Shown here: piece by piece, positions 53,347 through 63,239 of the stretch
Position numbering within the stretch: the first letter of the stretch is position 1
Layout: each line of letters opens with the position of its first letter
Source of the DNA: Marinobacter salinexigens
Lineage (GTDB): Bacteria; Pseudomonadota; Gammaproteobacteria; Pseudomonadales; Oleiphilaceae
Length of the DNA: 64,000 bases
Assembly (NCBI RefSeq): GCF_008370345.1
Contig: NZ_VTUU01000002.1
Location: 434,001 to 498,000, forward strand
Direction: 5' to 3'
The notes under the pieces: generated by a model
The model's input: the letters and a program-made list of their open reading frames with translations, nothing else
Told to the model about the DNA's origin: nothing
The model's database searches: none
Program-made: the position numbers and the translations under genes

Positions 53347-54720
53347 TCAGGTTCCGGTTTCTGTCTGGGATGTGTCGATCCGGTATTTGTCCGTCAGGTT
53401 ATAGAGTGTAGGCCTGGTAACACCGAGCAGGCGGGATGCCTGGGCCATGTTGAAATTGCAGGAACGAAGCGCCTGGATAATGGCCTGTCGTTCTGCAATT
53501 TCCCGAACCTGCCGCAGGTTCAATTGATTGCCCATCGCTGTAGCATCGCAGGGGAGTTCGAGGTCCTCAGCGGTCACCCGCTTGCCGTCAGCCATGATGG
53601 TTGCCCGTTTTACTTTGTTGATCATTTCCCTCACGTTACCTGGCCAGTTGTAGCTGGTGATGGCATTGACTGCATCTTCTGAGAAGGAAAGGTTATGGCG
53701 ATCCATTTCCTTGCCCAGGTTCTTGAGAAGGGACTGTGCTATGACCAGAGAATCGCCTTCCCGTTCCCTTACCGCGGGAACATCCAGAGTGATTTCGCTG
53801 ATTCTGTAGTAGAGGTCCTCCCGGAAATCGCCCGCCGTGATGAGCTCTTTGACATTTCGATGAGTCGCGCAGACGACCCGCACGTCTACCGGTATAGGTT
53901 GAACGGAGCCGACTCTGTCCACCATCCGTTCCTGAAGAAAGCGAAGCAATTTGGCCTGCAACGCCATTGGCATATCGCCGATTTCGTCAAGGAACAGCGT
54001 ACCGCCGTTGGCATTCTCGATTTTGCCTTTTTTGCTCTGGGTTGCGCCGGTAAAGGCACCTTTCTCATACCCGAACAGTTCGCTTTCCAGCAGGTTTTCG
54101 GGGATGGCAGCGCAGTTTATGGCAGCAAAGGATTTGGAAGCTCTGGGGCTGAGATCGTGGAGTGCACGGGCAAGGAGTTCTTTACCAGTGCCGGTTTCAC
54201 CTGTAATCAGTGTCGTTACGTCTGTGGGGGCCACTTTCTCAAGGGTGCGGCAGATGCTGAGCATCTGCGGGCTGGCGGCGACAATGCCTTTGATTCTGGT
54301 ACCGTTGCTCTGGCTGGCCAGCGCCTGGTTTTCCCGTTCGAGTTCGGCAAGCCGGAAAGCGCGGTTTACAACGAAGGTAAGAATGTCCGCATCGAGGGGT
54401 TTCTGGTAAAAATCAGAGGCTCCCATGCCGATGGCTTTGACTGCATTTTCCTTGTCTTCCCGACCTGTCACTACAATGACCTTGGTCAGCGGCGCAAGGC
54501 GGAGAATCTCTTCAAGGAGCGCAAAACCTTCGGTGGCGCCGCCGGGGTCCGGTGGCAGCCCGAGATCCAATGTGACGACATCCGGCTCTTCGCGTCTCAG
54601 CGCAGCGAGCGCTGTTTCCCTATCAGAAGCCACGGCCACTTCCAGATCTTCACTGAAACACCACCGCATCTGGCTTTGCAGGCCGGGGTCGTCCTCAACT
54701 ATCAGGAGTCGTCTAGTCAC
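53347..54720 (-). CDS. prsR: Sigma54-dependent response regulator of the exosortase-A system
   Basis: 457 residues. Receiver domain with D10/D11 and phospho-acceptor D52 (TLDLGLPP). AAA+ domain with Walker A GETGTGKE, the sigma54-contacting GAFTGA loop and Walker B GGTLFLDEIGDMP. C-terminal Fis-type helix-turn-helix (NMAQASRLLGVTRPTLYNL). The start is GTG 54720. It pairs with PrsK next door. The GAFTGA loop means it activates RpoN promoters; the clear sigma54 site at 14012 is the best local target. PrsK/PrsR/RpoN control of PEP-CTERM genes is described in floc-forming bacteria. Confidence 0.95.
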   Translation of the reverse strand: MTRRLLIVEDDPGLQSQMRWCFSEDLEVAVASDRETALAALRREEPDVVTLDLGLPPDPGGATEGFALLEEILRLAPLTKVIVVTGREDKENAVKAIGMGASDFYQKPLDADILTFVVNRAFRLAELERENQALASQSNGTRIKGIVAASPQMLSICRTLEKVAPTDVTTLITGETGTGKELLARALHDLSPRASKSFAAINCAAIPENLLESELFGYEKGAFTGATQSKKGKIENANGGTLFLDEIGDMPMALQAKLLRFLQERMVDRVGSVQPIPVDVRVVCATHRNVKELITAGDFREDLYYRISEITLDVPAVREREGDSLVIAQSLLKNLGKEMDRHNLSFSEDAVNAITSYNWPGNVREMINKVKRATIMADGKRVTAEDLELPCDATAMGNQLNLRQVREIAERQAIIQALRSCNFNMAQASRLLGVTRPTLYNLTDKYRIDTSQTETGT

Positions 54721-54853
54721 AACAGCAACATATCCCTTGCTTGTATTGTTAATAGTGCCGGAACATTCCGTCCCGATTCTTCCCTAATTCAAATTCTTAA
54801 CCGAACATTGACACTTTGCAATGCTTGTCTTTTGGAAATTCCTGAATTGACGA

Positions 54854-56980
54854 CTATTTGACGCCTTCTCTGGGCTGATAGGTGTCGGAAATCGATCGAT
54901 GCCCCTGCTCGACAGGCATATCGTTAACCAAAGGGATACGAACAGAGAAGCAGGAACCCACGCCGGGTTCGCTGGTAACATCGATATTTCCACCGAGCTT
55001 CTGAACATACTCTCTGGCCTGGTAGGCGCCGATGCCCATGCCGGTAAGTCCTTTTGTGCTCTCAAACGGTTTGAACAGCCGGGAACTGATGAACTCTTCG
55101 GTCATTCCTGAGCCGGTATCCTGAATGAACAGAACCACGTTTCCCCGGGCATTTTTCAGCGTCAGGGTAATCTCGCCGTCCTGTGGCGTAGCGTCCTGAG
55201 CATTCTGAATAAGATGGCCTAATACACTTCTCAGTTGCTCTGCATCGGCTCTGACCATGGTCGGGGCCGGGTTACCCTCAATCTGTGGTTTGGGTTGCTG
55301 GCGACCATAATGTTCAATCAACTGGTTCACCAATTGTGTCAGATCCAGCGGTTTAACCGGCTCGGATTCGCTCATGGTTGGCTTGCGAATGTGATCCACA
55401 AGATTCGACATTTTTCGGACTGCATGCTCCGTTGTATTGATCATGTCATCAATAAACGCCGGATTGTTGCGGTGTTTAGGGGCGTTCTTGACCAGTAGCG
55501 AGAGCTGAGCGATCACCGTTTTAAGATCATGCACCATAAACGCCGAGGCCTTGCTGACCGCCTCAAACTGCATGGCGCGGGACAGGCGATGCTGTGCATC
55601 CGCCTGGGCCAGAAGGTTACAGGCCTGGCGGGCAACGACTTTGATGAGGTCGAAGTTCTCCCAGTTGAGTTCCACTCTGGCATAGGGCGTGCCCACCATC
55701 GCTATGCCATACAATTCGTTATCGAGAAACAGAGGGATGATTAACCAGGCATCCGGAGTTTGGGAAATGGCGTCCGGTATTTCCAGCAGGTTGTAGCTAA
55801 TGGGGTCGGCCCGGTATTCGTTAAGATTAACAATCCATTCCCGGTCCTTGAGGAAGTGGACAATGTCTTCGTGTTCGTCAATAAGAGTGTATTTCGGCGG
55901 GGTCAGGTTGATTGAGGCTTTCAACACATAGCTGCCCTGATCGCTCTTTAGCCAGATGGCGCCGGCATTGCTCTCTACCAGTCCTGCCAGTATCCGGATG
56001 ACTCGCTGGGCAAGCGGTGGTTGCTCGCTCAGATCGGAAAGCTCGCGGGTCATTTTCAGCCATTCTTCGCGGTAGTCGTATTTGTAGTCAAAGAAGTTCT
56101 GGCTGATCATCACCATCAGCCTGGCCCGTATTCTTCGGGATACCAGCAGGGTGACCAGAAACGTCAGGGAGATGGCCAGGAACAGAACCTGGAGAGCTTC
56201 CCCCCAGTCGCCCCCAAGCATTCGGACGTAATAGCCGCCGATGGCCAGAAACAGCAAATAGCCGCCTGCAAACACCAGCGTACTTGCATGGAATACCGCG
56301 GAGCGAGAGAGCTGGAAATCCACAGGCTGTTTGCGAGTATTGATCACATTGACTGCGAACAGTGGAACGAGGAGGGCGTTAACCAGCCCGCGCGCGTTCC
56401 AGAACGACTCTGCAATTTCACCGAACAGCAGGGCGTCGGCGTACATGAAAAAGTCGAAAGCGAAAATGGTGGCAATACCGATGCAGATATATTTGAGGCT
56501 GGAACGACCTACACCGGGATTGTTACGCCAGATCTGCTCCACCAGAGACAGGCCGAGCAGAGACAGCGCTATTTGCCCAAGTACTTTGGTTTTACCGTCA
56601 AGGATCGAGAGTCCTGCAACAGACTCCAGCAAACCGAATCCACCGAGGAGGATGAGCAGTGCAAGGGCGGACACGCCCAGAACCCGCTTGAGCTGCCCCG
56701 TCAGGTTTCCTTGCCGAAAGGAGTCCCGGAGCATGGCGAACAGAAGGGTGATCCAGGTGGCGTCCCGTAGCAGTTCCAGGAAATACCGGATAAAAAAACT
56801 CGGGAAGTTCCAGAGTGATTGAGTCACCATGGCAGCCGCCCAGAGAGAGGTCACTATAGCAGCCAGGAATAAGGCGCGGTCGACATCCCGTCTGAGGTAT
56901 CTGGTGGCCACGAGGATGGCCAGCAACCCATAGGTGAGGGTTGCAGCCGCGTGGCTGATCAGGCTGAAATCGCTTAGCAT
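54854..56980 (-). CDS. prsK: Sensor histidine kinase of the exosortase-A system
   Basis: 708 residues. About eight N-terminal transmembrane helices (to roughly residue 290), a GAF domain (about 320-460), then the phospho-acceptor H-box VHDLKTVIAQLSLL and a HATPase domain (HLIQNAQDATPQDG, IQDTGSGMT, GMGIGAYQAREYV). This is the TIGR02916 layout. No periplasmic sensor domain is visible, so the stimulus is likely membrane-borne or intracellular through the GAF domain. The prsR start lies 133 nt downstream. Confidence 0.93.
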   Translation of the reverse strand: MLSDFSLISHAAATLTYGLLAILVATRYLRRDVDRALFLAAIVTSLWAAAMVTQSLWNFPSFFIRYFLELLRDATWITLLFAMLRDSFRQGNLTGQLKRVLGVSALALLILLGGFGLLESVAGLSILDGKTKVLGQIALSLLGLSLVEQIWRNNPGVGRSSLKYICIGIATIFAFDFFMYADALLFGEIAESFWNARGLVNALLVPLFAVNVINTRKQPVDFQLSRSAVFHASTLVFAGGYLLFLAIGGYYVRMLGGDWGEALQVLFLAISLTFLVTLLVSRRIRARLMVMISQNFFDYKYDYREEWLKMTRELSDLSEQPPLAQRVIRILAGLVESNAGAIWLKSDQGSYVLKASINLTPPKYTLIDEHEDIVHFLKDREWIVNLNEYRADPISYNLLEIPDAISQTPDAWLIIPLFLDNELYGIAMVGTPYARVELNWENFDLIKVVARQACNLLAQADAQHRLSRAMQFEAVSKASAFMVHDLKTVIAQLSLLVKNAPKHRNNPAFIDDMINTTEHAVRKMSNLVDHIRKPTMSESEPVKPLDLTQLVNQLIEHYGRQQPKPQIEGNPAPTMVRADAEQLRSVLGHLIQNAQDATPQDGEITLTLKNARGNVVLFIQDTGSGMTEEFISSRLFKPFESTKGLTGMGIGAYQAREYVQKLGGNIDVTSEPGVGSCFSVRIPLVNDMPVEQGHRSISDTYQPREGVK

Positions 56981-57023
56981 CCTTTGCTTCCTGCGCCTTT
57001 ACTGCGGTCTATGGCACTTGCTA

Positions 57024-57041
57024 TGGCACTTGGGGTGCCAT
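57024..57041 (-). promoter_or_regulatory. Inverted repeat before prsK, possible sigma54-like or operator site
   Basis: TGGCAC-N5-GTGCCA. Read toward prsK it gives GG-N10-GC spacing as in sigma54 promoters (TGGCACC-CCAA-GTGCC), but the -12 element is imperfect. It also forms a 7-bp hairpin in RNA. It lies about 44 nt ahead of the prsK start, and the plus strand carries a direct repeat TATGGCACTTG overlapping it. Confidence 0.3.
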
Positions 57042-57043
57042 CC

Positions 57044-57991
57044 CTAAACCGGCTTCTTATTATCCCGGTAAAACCGGAAGATCTCCATCAGCGGGCGCTT
57101 GGGCTCAAAATCGAATTCCCGGGCGAACGCTCTGCCGTCGATAACGACAGGATACTTGAAAAATGCCATCAGGTACGACGGAAAACTTCGGAGTTTCAAT
57201 GTCCGGAGGATAAGTTTCGGCACGGCCGGTGGAATTGACGGGATCGGAATTCTTTTGCAACCGCAGAGCTTGAGGGCGTGCTGGTATGCCACCCAATCCT
57301 GTGGTGCAACATTGAACACGCCTCGAACAGGTTTCTTATAGGCCTGCACGATCGCATCGGACATGTCGTCGATGTGAATGAACTGCATCATGGGTGAAAA
57401 GCCGGCGAGTGCCGGGGCTCTCTCGCTGGCGAGAAGGTTGCTCATGGTATTACGTACGCCAGGACCGACGATATTGCAGGGGCGCAGAATTGTGATGTTG
57501 AGGTCTGGATAGCGCCACAGATAAATGTTGGCCAGGTTTTCCAATTCGACAGAATCGACCAGGTCTGCACTGAGCCCGGCACTTTTAAGTGGTGCGGATT
57601 CGTCAATCAGTGCAGGGTTATAGGCGACGGCGCCGTATACATGGAATGTCGAAAGTACAACGACCCGTTTGATGCCATATTTGTGACTTAGATCCAGAAG
57701 CTTTTGGGTGCCGAGTACGTTCGCGTTATAGCGCCGCATGCGGGTCAGCTGGCTCGACATGATGCGGCCAAGATGAATGACACCGTCAAACTGGTATCGC
57801 CGGAACAGGTCTTCGAACACCCGCTTGGTGAAATCGATTCGATAGCTCGGTATGTCGTCCCCGAGATACACCTGTTCGCGGAAATCCACCGCCACCAGGT
57901 CGCAGGTACCCCTGAGCTGATTGATGACTTTCTGGGCCAGCGCGCCAGCGGCACCGGTGACAAGAATATGTGGTCTGCGTTTCTCGCTCAT
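57044..57991 (-). CDS. NAD-dependent epimerase/dehydratase (extended SDR)
   Basis: 315 residues. N-terminal Rossmann motif LVTGAAGALAQKVI (GxxGxxG form), VVVLSTFHVYGAVAYNP (Tyr site variant), LRPCNIVGPGVRNTMSN and QFIHIDDMSDAI. The active-site Tyr-x3-Lys is not obvious, so it may bind cofactor without the usual catalysis. It overlaps the acyltransferase upstream by one base and lies 63 nt ahead of prsK; the two SDR/PlsC genes look like one unit with unknown substrate, possibly lipid-related. Confidence 0.75.
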   Translation of the reverse strand: MSEKRRPHILVTGAAGALAQKVINQLRGTCDLVAVDFREQVYLGDDIPSYRIDFTKRVFEDLFRRYQFDGVIHLGRIMSSQLTRMRRYNANVLGTQKLLDLSHKYGIKRVVVLSTFHVYGAVAYNPALIDESAPLKSAGLSADLVDSVELENLANIYLWRYPDLNITILRPCNIVGPGVRNTMSNLLASERAPALAGFSPMMQFIHIDDMSDAIVQAYKKPVRGVFNVAPQDWVAYQHALKLCGCKRIPIPSIPPAVPKLILRTLKLRSFPSYLMAFFKYPVVIDGRAFAREFDFEPKRPLMEIFRFYRDNKKPV

Positions 57992-58806
57992 CAGAACAGC
58001 CTTTTCCTTTCGCTGAGTCCTTTATCGATCAGTCGGCTTATCTCGGCTTTGACCATTTCGACGCGTTCCGTAACTCGCTCTTCCGGAATTTCGAGATCGT
58101 CGAAATACATGGGGGCGCCGACGTTGAGATGAACCTTTGCCGGGAGGATGACCGGTAGGGCAATCGGCGCATAGGGAATGCCGAGTGCTTTGGCTAATGG
58201 TTTGATATTCGCGATCGCGGGAATAGTCTCCTCGCAGCCGACCACGCCAACCGGAACGATCGGCGCGTTGTATTTCATCGCCAGGTGCATGAATCCATTG
58301 CCAAAGCGTTTGAGTTCGTAGCGATCCTGATAGAGTTTTCCGGAGCCGCGGACGCCCTCCGGAAAGACGATGACAGCTTCGTCGTTGGCCAGCATCTTGG
58401 CGCAGTTAACGGGGTCTCCGAGCACTGCGCCAACTTCGTTAAGTAGGTTGCCCAGCCAGGGTACGGTTGGGAAAAAGCGCTCAATCATCGCCCGCGGAAT
58501 GCGTGGATCTTTTTTGCGGGACGCCAGGGCATAACCGATCAGCAAGCCATCTATAGGAAGTTGGCCGCTGTGGTTGGCGATGATCAGAACCGGACCGTCG
58601 GCCGGAATGTTTTCGATACCATCGGCTGATACCCGGAAGTATTTTTCGTAGATCTGTTTGGTTAGGGCGAAGCCGTATTTGATCGCCTCGTTGTTGTAAC
58701 CCCAGGGGTCATATCCGAGCGTCCCGATGGGTTTGCGAATACGGTTGATGTGCTGATCCAGTTCCTCCGGAATCAGACGGGATTTCAGAAAAGTTGCCAG
58801 GCTCAT
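57991..58806 (-). CDS. PlsC-type lysophospholipid acyltransferase family protein
   Basis: 271 residues. The NHSGQLPIDG motif is the HX4D catalytic box of glycerolipid acyltransferases, followed by VIVFPEGVRGSGK (the second, E/G motif) and later APIVPVGVVGCEETIP. It is likely membrane-associated and acylates a lysolipid or related alcohol. It overlaps the SDR gene by one base, so the two proteins probably act together. Confidence 0.85.
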   Translation of the reverse strand: MSLATFLKSRLIPEELDQHINRIRKPIGTLGYDPWGYNNEAIKYGFALTKQIYEKYFRVSADGIENIPADGPVLIIANHSGQLPIDGLLIGYALASRKKDPRIPRAMIERFFPTVPWLGNLLNEVGAVLGDPVNCAKMLANDEAVIVFPEGVRGSGKLYQDRYELKRFGNGFMHLAMKYNAPIVPVGVVGCEETIPAIANIKPLAKALGIPYAPIALPVILPAKVHLNVGAPMYFDDLEIPEERVTERVEMVKAEISRLIDKGLSERKRLF

Positions 58807-58842
58807 ACTGTTTCCTGCTGCAAGGCTGGTTTGATCGCCGAG

Positions 58843-59763
58843 TTACTTGCGCCCGATAAACACCCCTAGGGTGTGGCTTTGTCCTTCATTAAGCACTCTG
58901 TAGTCACTTGCTGCATTGGCGGTTTCGACACAGAGCATGGTTTTCCAGCCACTATCGGGAAAATCCGAGAGTCTCGCGGCTTTATCCGGTCCGGGATTCC
59001 ACACCACTGTGGAATCGCTTCCAACCGAGGTCAGCTTCCTGCTACCCAGTGGCGTTACAACGGTAAGCGATTCTCCGGTTTCGTAGATGCGGTCGGTTTC
59101 TCCGTGAAAATAGACTGGGCCTTCCTGGGTGCGATACTCCCAGTTCTCCAGGGTGTCAATGTAATGGCTTTGGCCAAGGCCCAGCAGTCGCGTGCGTTCA
59201 ATGTCCGGAGTTGGTAAGTAGGTGTGTAGTGCCTGGCTGAATGCCAGGGGGGAAGTGCCGAGGTTGGTCGTGGTCAGGGCAATCTGGCAACCTTTTACCG
59301 AAAATACAAAGGTAATCAGCGCCAGTGCGCGACCAGTCCATACCTCGCTGAAATCTTCGTTTGCATCCTGAGACAGACTGATTTCTACCTCGTGGGCATT
59401 CTCCCTCACATCTTCAAGTTTCCACAGAGCCGTGCGGGCGAAGCCGTGGGCGGCCCCGGTGTTAATGCGCTTGCGTACCTCCGGCGGATTCCGTGCCGGA
59501 TCACCAAACCATGGCCAGCAGATGGGGATGCCACCCCGAATCGCTCTCCCGGGCTCGTAGCGGGCTTCACTGCTGAGCCAGAGCCAGTCGGTATGCTCCC
59601 GGGGTGCAAAATGGGCCAGGTGGGCGCCCTGAACAAAAAGTGTAGCCCGGAAAAGAGGGTGGTGAACTTCCAGGGCTTCCAGCTGCCCTATGGTGTTCCA
59701 GCGTGTGAAGGACCATTTGCCGGGAGGTATGGAAAGAGGTGGTCTGTTACTGCTTTCAGACAT
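58843..59763 (-). CDS. D-hexose-6-phosphate mutarotase (YeaD-like aldose 1-epimerase)
   Basis: 306 residues of the galactose-mutarotase fold. Landmarks are QGAHLAHFAPRE, RGGIPICWPWFGDPARNPP, AHGFARTALWKLE (His site), QALHTYLPTPD and VVWNPGPDKAARLSDF (Glu/Asp region). Cytoplasmic; interconverts alpha and beta anomers of hexose-6-phosphates. Monocistronic, divergent from the oxygenase at 59884. Confidence 0.9.
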   Translation of the reverse strand: MSESSNRPPLSIPPGKWSFTRWNTIGQLEALEVHHPLFRATLFVQGAHLAHFAPREHTDWLWLSSEARYEPGRAIRGGIPICWPWFGDPARNPPEVRKRINTGAAHGFARTALWKLEDVRENAHEVEISLSQDANEDFSEVWTGRALALITFVFSVKGCQIALTTTNLGTSPLAFSQALHTYLPTPDIERTRLLGLGQSHYIDTLENWEYRTQEGPVYFHGETDRIYETGESLTVVTPLGSRKLTSVGSDSTVVWNPGPDKAARLSDFPDSGWKTMLCVETANAASDYRVLNEGQSHTLGVFIGRK

Positions 59764-59883
59764 GGTTTGATAGAGCTGTCAGTCAGTTTAAGGGTATATG
59801 CCTACACCTGAAGAGTAATTTAAAACTGCCCGCCCGGCGAGGAATGAGCATAAAATACTCGCAATTCTCTTTGGAGGTCTGTG

Positions 59884-60585
59884 ATGGACTCTCAGGTTGT
59901 GACTCCGCTTCAAGATGCGTTGCCGGAAAAACCGGGAATCGTGCCCGGCTTTCCGAACGTCGCTGACGATTGGCTTGACCTCATTGCAGACGGGTTGGGT
60001 GAGTATGGCTGGCTGACGCTGGATGCCTGTGCAGTGTTTGGCCGAGGGTTGTTGACTCAGATCGCAGAGGAAGTAGCGATTCTCGATCGCACGGATAACC
60101 TCCGGAACGCTGGGGTTGGTCGGGGGCTGGATCACACTCGGGACCGCTCTGTGCGGCGGGACAAGATAGCCTGGCTTCAGGGTGTGACTCCCGCCCAGCA
60201 GCAGTTCTTTTCATGTCTTGATGAGCTTCAGAATGGGCTGAACAGGCGTCTTTTTCTGGGGTTGAAACGATTTGAGGCCCATTACGCCACCTATCATGAG
60301 GGTGATTTCTATCGGAGGCATCTGGATAGCTTCCGGGGACGGGCATCCCGGGTAGTGAGCCTTGTCTTGTATCTCAACGAGGGGTGGCAGTCCGGTGATG
60401 GCGGGGCGTTACAGGTCTTCAACCGGGATAACGAGAATGAAGTTTGTGGCGTTGTTACGCCAGAAATGGGGCGAATGGTCATTTTCATGAGTGAAGAAGT
60501 GCCCCACGAAGTACTGCCCGCAAACCGCACCAGGTACAGCGTGGCCTGTTGGTTCCGACAGGATGAGGTTCCAATACCTCTTTGA
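59884..60585 (+). CDS. 2-oxoglutarate/Fe(II)-dependent dioxygenase (prolyl 4-hydroxylase-like)
   Basis: 233 residues from ATG 59884, with GGAGG 6 nt upstream; the GTG one codon earlier is too close. The iron triad is H-x-D in FYRRHLDSF and a distal H in EVPHEVLPA. The 2-oxoglutarate-binding Arg is in NRTRYSVACWF, and the fold strand reads VVSLVLYLNEGWQSGDGG. It hydroxylates an unknown protein or small-molecule substrate. Stands alone upstream of ffs. Confidence 0.9.
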   Translation: MDSQVVTPLQDALPEKPGIVPGFPNVADDWLDLIADGLGEYGWLTLDACAVFGRGLLTQIAEEVAILDRTDNLRNAGVGRGLDHTRDRSVRRDKIAWLQGVTPAQQQFFSCLDELQNGLNRRLFLGLKRFEAHYATYHEGDFYRRHLDSFRGRASRVVSLVLYLNEGWQSGDGGALQVFNRDNENEVCGVVTPEMGRMVIFMSEEVPHEVLPANRTRYSVACWFRQDEVPIPL

Positions 60586-60630
60586 TATGGATGGGAATGT
60601 TAGCGCCTGATCGATTGATGGCATTTCCCG

Positions 60631-60659
60631 TTGTAGTCCGTGAACCCTTTTGCTAATAT
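60631..60659 (+). promoter_or_regulatory. Promoter of the SRP RNA gene
   Basis: TTGTAG at 60631-60636, a 17-nt spacer and TAATAT at 60654-60659 with an extended TGC just before the -10. Initiation near 60666 would leave a 5' leader of about 34 nt (containing a small GGGG/CCCC hairpin) to be processed from the SRP RNA. Confidence 0.7.
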
Positions 60660-60699
60660 GCGCGCCGCTTTCGGGGGAAATCCCCTTGAGCGTCGTTAT

Positions 60700-60809
60700 G
60701 GTGGCCCCATTGGTGCCCCCGCAACATGAAACCGTGAACCCGGTCAGGCCCGGAAGGGAGCAGCCGCAGCGGTGGAATTGTGTGCCGGGGTGTCGCTGAT
60801 GGGGTCACC
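60700..60809 (+). ncRNA. ffs: Signal recognition particle 4.5S RNA
   Basis: About 110 nt. The ends pair (GGTGGCCCCAT with ATGGGGTCACC). The conserved SRP domain GTCAGGCCCGGAAGGGAGCA includes the GGAA tetraloop and is followed by GCC, and the 3' arm GTGTGCCGGGG is present. It binds Ffh and targets nascent membrane proteins. It is followed by dnaX. Confidence 0.93.
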
Positions 60810-60944
60810 CCCAGAGCTTTCCTTTCCCTCTGTAATTTCTCGATTTTTTGCTTTCCTGCTGGTTGATTCCGGAATCATCTTCGCTTCTTATCAAAGCGGG
60901 TCCATGCTATGGTTAAGCCCGTTTTTAACTGCAGTTGACGGAAC

Positions 60945-62879
60945 ATGAGCTACCAGGTACTTGCCCGTAAATGGCGCCCCCGGACCTTCGAGGATATGGT
61001 GGGGCAGGAACACGTGCTTCAGGCATTGATTCATGCTCTGGAGAACCAGCGCCTGCACCATGCATACCTGTTTACCGGCACCCGAGGTGTAGGTAAGACC
61101 ACCATCGGCCGATTGCTGGCCCGGTGCCTGAACTGTGAAACGGGAATTACCCCCAGGCCTTGTGGACAGTGCTCCAGTTGCAAGGAGATTCAGGACGGCC
61201 GGTTCGTTGATCTCATTGAGATCGATGCCGCTTCCCGGACCGGTGTGGACGACATGCGGGAACTGACCGATAACGTCCAGTATGCGCCAACCCGTGGCCG
61301 CTACAAGGTGTACCTCATTGATGAGGTGCACATGCTTACGAACCAGTCTTTCAATGCGTTTCTGAAAACGCTTGAGGAGCCGCCTGAGCACGTCAAGTTT
61401 CTGCTGGCAACCACCGATCCCCAGAAATTGCCGGTGACTGTGTTGTCCCGGTGTCTGCAGTTCAATCTGAAACGGATGACGCCGGAACATATTGTCGGGC
61501 ATCTCCAGCACGTCCTTGGCGAAGAACAGATTCCCTTCGAAGAACCGGCCCTTTGGCTACTGGCACGTGCTGCAGATGGCAGTATGAGGGACGCCCTGAG
61601 CCTGACAGATCAGGCTATAGCTTTTGGTAACCAGAAGCTGGCTGCCAGCGACGTCAGCAACATGCTGGGCACGATTGATCAGCGGGATATTGAAAAACTG
61701 GTTAGCGCTCTGGTTGAAAGGGATGGACCTGGGCTGCTGGCGGAAATTAGCCGGATTTCTGACTTTGCGCCGGATTACGGAGTGATCCTGGCGGATCTGC
61801 TGTCACTATTCCACCGTGTGACCATGGAGCAGGTTGTGCCTGGCAGCGCTGACAATTCCCTGGGTGACGCAAGCCAGGTGCAGACGCTGGCACGAAAACT
61901 GAGCGCAGAGGATGCCCAACTCTTCTACCAGGCTGCGTTGATGGGCCGCAAGGATCTGGCGGTTACGCCGGATGCCCGGATGGGCTTTGAAATGACTCTT
62001 TTGCGGATGCTGGCATTTAGACCGGGTGCAGACCGGCGCGAACCGCCGGTGATCAGTAACACCCGTGAACCCGATAGTGCAGGGGCTGCTGACGAACCTG
62101 AGCCTGCCCGGGACCCCGTCGAGAGCCAACCGGAGTCAGATCCGGTTGCGCCCGAAGCTGTTGCGTCTCCGGAAGGTGATCAGGTGGGCGAGCACGGAAG
62201 GGCAATGGAAGAGCCTGCAACTGAATTGAAGGCAGCCGAGTCGCCGACAGAAGCCGACGCGCCGTTTTTTACCGATACGCCCCCGATCCAGGACATTGAT
62301 TCACCGGCGGATAATGTGTCGGCACCGGAACCTGAATACGACTCTGAGCCCGTTGCCCCGGCGCCGGAGGATATTTCCACAGAGCCGGAGGCCGTTGCCA
62401 CGGTGCCAGAGGCCGTTGCGATAGCGCCGGAGGCTGTGGAGGCTGCCCCGCCAACAGTCGATCTTTCTGTGCCGGTTGAGGAACAGCAGGATGGCTTCAG
62501 CTGGGAACGGGATTTCCGGTCACTGGGCATCGTTGGTATGCCAGGTAACCTGGCAAGCCATGGTTCCATGAGCTGGGATAAAGAGGCCATCGTACTGACC
62601 ATTGATGAAGGCCATGCCCGGCTTCTCAATGCCCGCCACGAGGAAAAGATACTCGCAGGCTTGAGAAACCGGTTTGGCGACTCCACTCAATTACGGATAG
62701 AGCAGGGGACAACCGGCCCCCATACGCCAGCAGCCTACGAAGAGCGGCAGCGGATCGCAAGGCAGCAGGCGGCTGAGGAGGCCATACGCCAGGATCCGGT
62801 GGTTCAGTCCATTGTTGAACGATTTGAAGCGCGGGTAGTCGAAGAGAGTATCCGGCCGATAGAGACAAGCAGGAGATAA
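60945..62879 (+). CDS. dnaX: DNA polymerase III subunit tau
   Basis: 644 residues. Clamp-loader AAA+ domain with Walker [13 protein letters not shown], zinc-binding cysteines [19 protein letters not shown], Walker [11 protein letters not shown] and sensor SRCLQF. Domain III runs to about residue 370, then a long acidic Pro/Glu/Ala linker (about 375-520), and a C-terminal tau domain that binds the polymerase ([15 protein letters not shown] and onward). I did not see an A-AAA-AAG slippery heptamer, so no obvious programmed frameshift to make gamma. Confidence 0.96.
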   Translation: MSYQVLARKWRPRTFEDMVGQEHVLQALIHALENQRLHHAYLFTGTRGVGKTTIGRLLARCLNCETGITPRPCGQCSSCKEIQDGRFVDLIEIDAASRTGVDDMRELTDNVQYAPTRGRYKVYLIDEVHMLTNQSFNAFLKTLEEPPEHVKFLLATTDPQKLPVTVLSRCLQFNLKRMTPEHIVGHLQHVLGEEQIPFEEPALWLLARAADGSMRDALSLTDQAIAFGNQKLAASDVSNMLGTIDQRDIEKLVSALVERDGPGLLAEISRISDFAPDYGVILADLLSLFHRVTMEQVVPGSADNSLGDASQVQTLARKLSAEDAQLFYQAALMGRKDLAVTPDARMGFEMTLLRMLAFRPGADRREPPVISNTREPDSAGAADEPEPARDPVESQPESDPVAPEAVASPEGDQVGEHGRAMEEPATELKAAESPTEADAPFFTDTPPIQDIDSPADNVSAPEPEYDSEPVAPAPEDISTEPEAVATVPEAVAIAPEAVEAAPPTVDLSVPVEEQQDGFSWERDFRSLGIVGMPGNLASHGSMSWDKEAIVLTIDEGHARLLNARHEEKILAGLRNRFGDSTQLRIEQGTTGPHTPAAYEERQRIARQQAAEEAIRQDPVVQSIVERFEARVVEESIRPIETSRR

Positions 62880-62883
62880 CCGC

Positions 62884-63207
62884 ATGATGAACAACATGGG
62901 CGACCTGATGAAAAAAGCCCAGAAGATGCAGGAAGAAATGCAGAAGGCTCAGGAAGAAATCGCCAAGGCAGAAGTTACCGGAGAGTCCGGGGCGGGCCTG
63001 GTGAAGGTCACCATGAATGGTCGGCATGATGTCCGTAAAGTGGAGATTGACCCTTCCCTGATGACCGAGGACAAAGAAATCCTTGAAGACCTTCTAGCGG
63101 CGGCAGTCAACGACGCCGTTCGTCGTGTTGAGAGCAACCAGAAAGAAAAAATGTCTGGCATGATGTCTGGTATGGGCATGCCACCTGGCTTCAAAATGCC
63201 GTTCTGA
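62884..63207 (+). CDS. ybaB: Nucleoid-associated protein YbaB/EbfC family
   Basis: 107 residues: N-terminal helix rich in Met/Gln/Glu ([20 protein letters not shown]), then the conserved beta core [22 protein letters not shown] and the end [15 protein letters not shown]-binding dimer; genes of this family lie between dnaX and recR in most proteobacteria. AGGAG ahead of the ATG at 62884; 4 nt after dnaX. Confidence 0.96.
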   Translation: MMNNMGDLMKKAQKMQEEMQKAQEEIAKAEVTGESGAGLVKVTMNGRHDVRKVEIDPSLMTEDKEILEDLLAAAVNDAVRRVESNQKEKMSGMMSGMGMPPGFKMPF

Positions 63208-63239
63208 GTTAAATGATCTGATAGCAGTAAGGAATATCC

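Noticed and set aside
53695..54861. 388-codon plus-strand frame opposite prsR
   Set aside because: Shadow of prsR, which has complete receiver, AAA+ and Fis motifs.
61680..62600. Programmed frameshift site in dnaX
   Set aside because: No A-AAA-AAG heptamer followed by a stem-loop could be found in the linker region.
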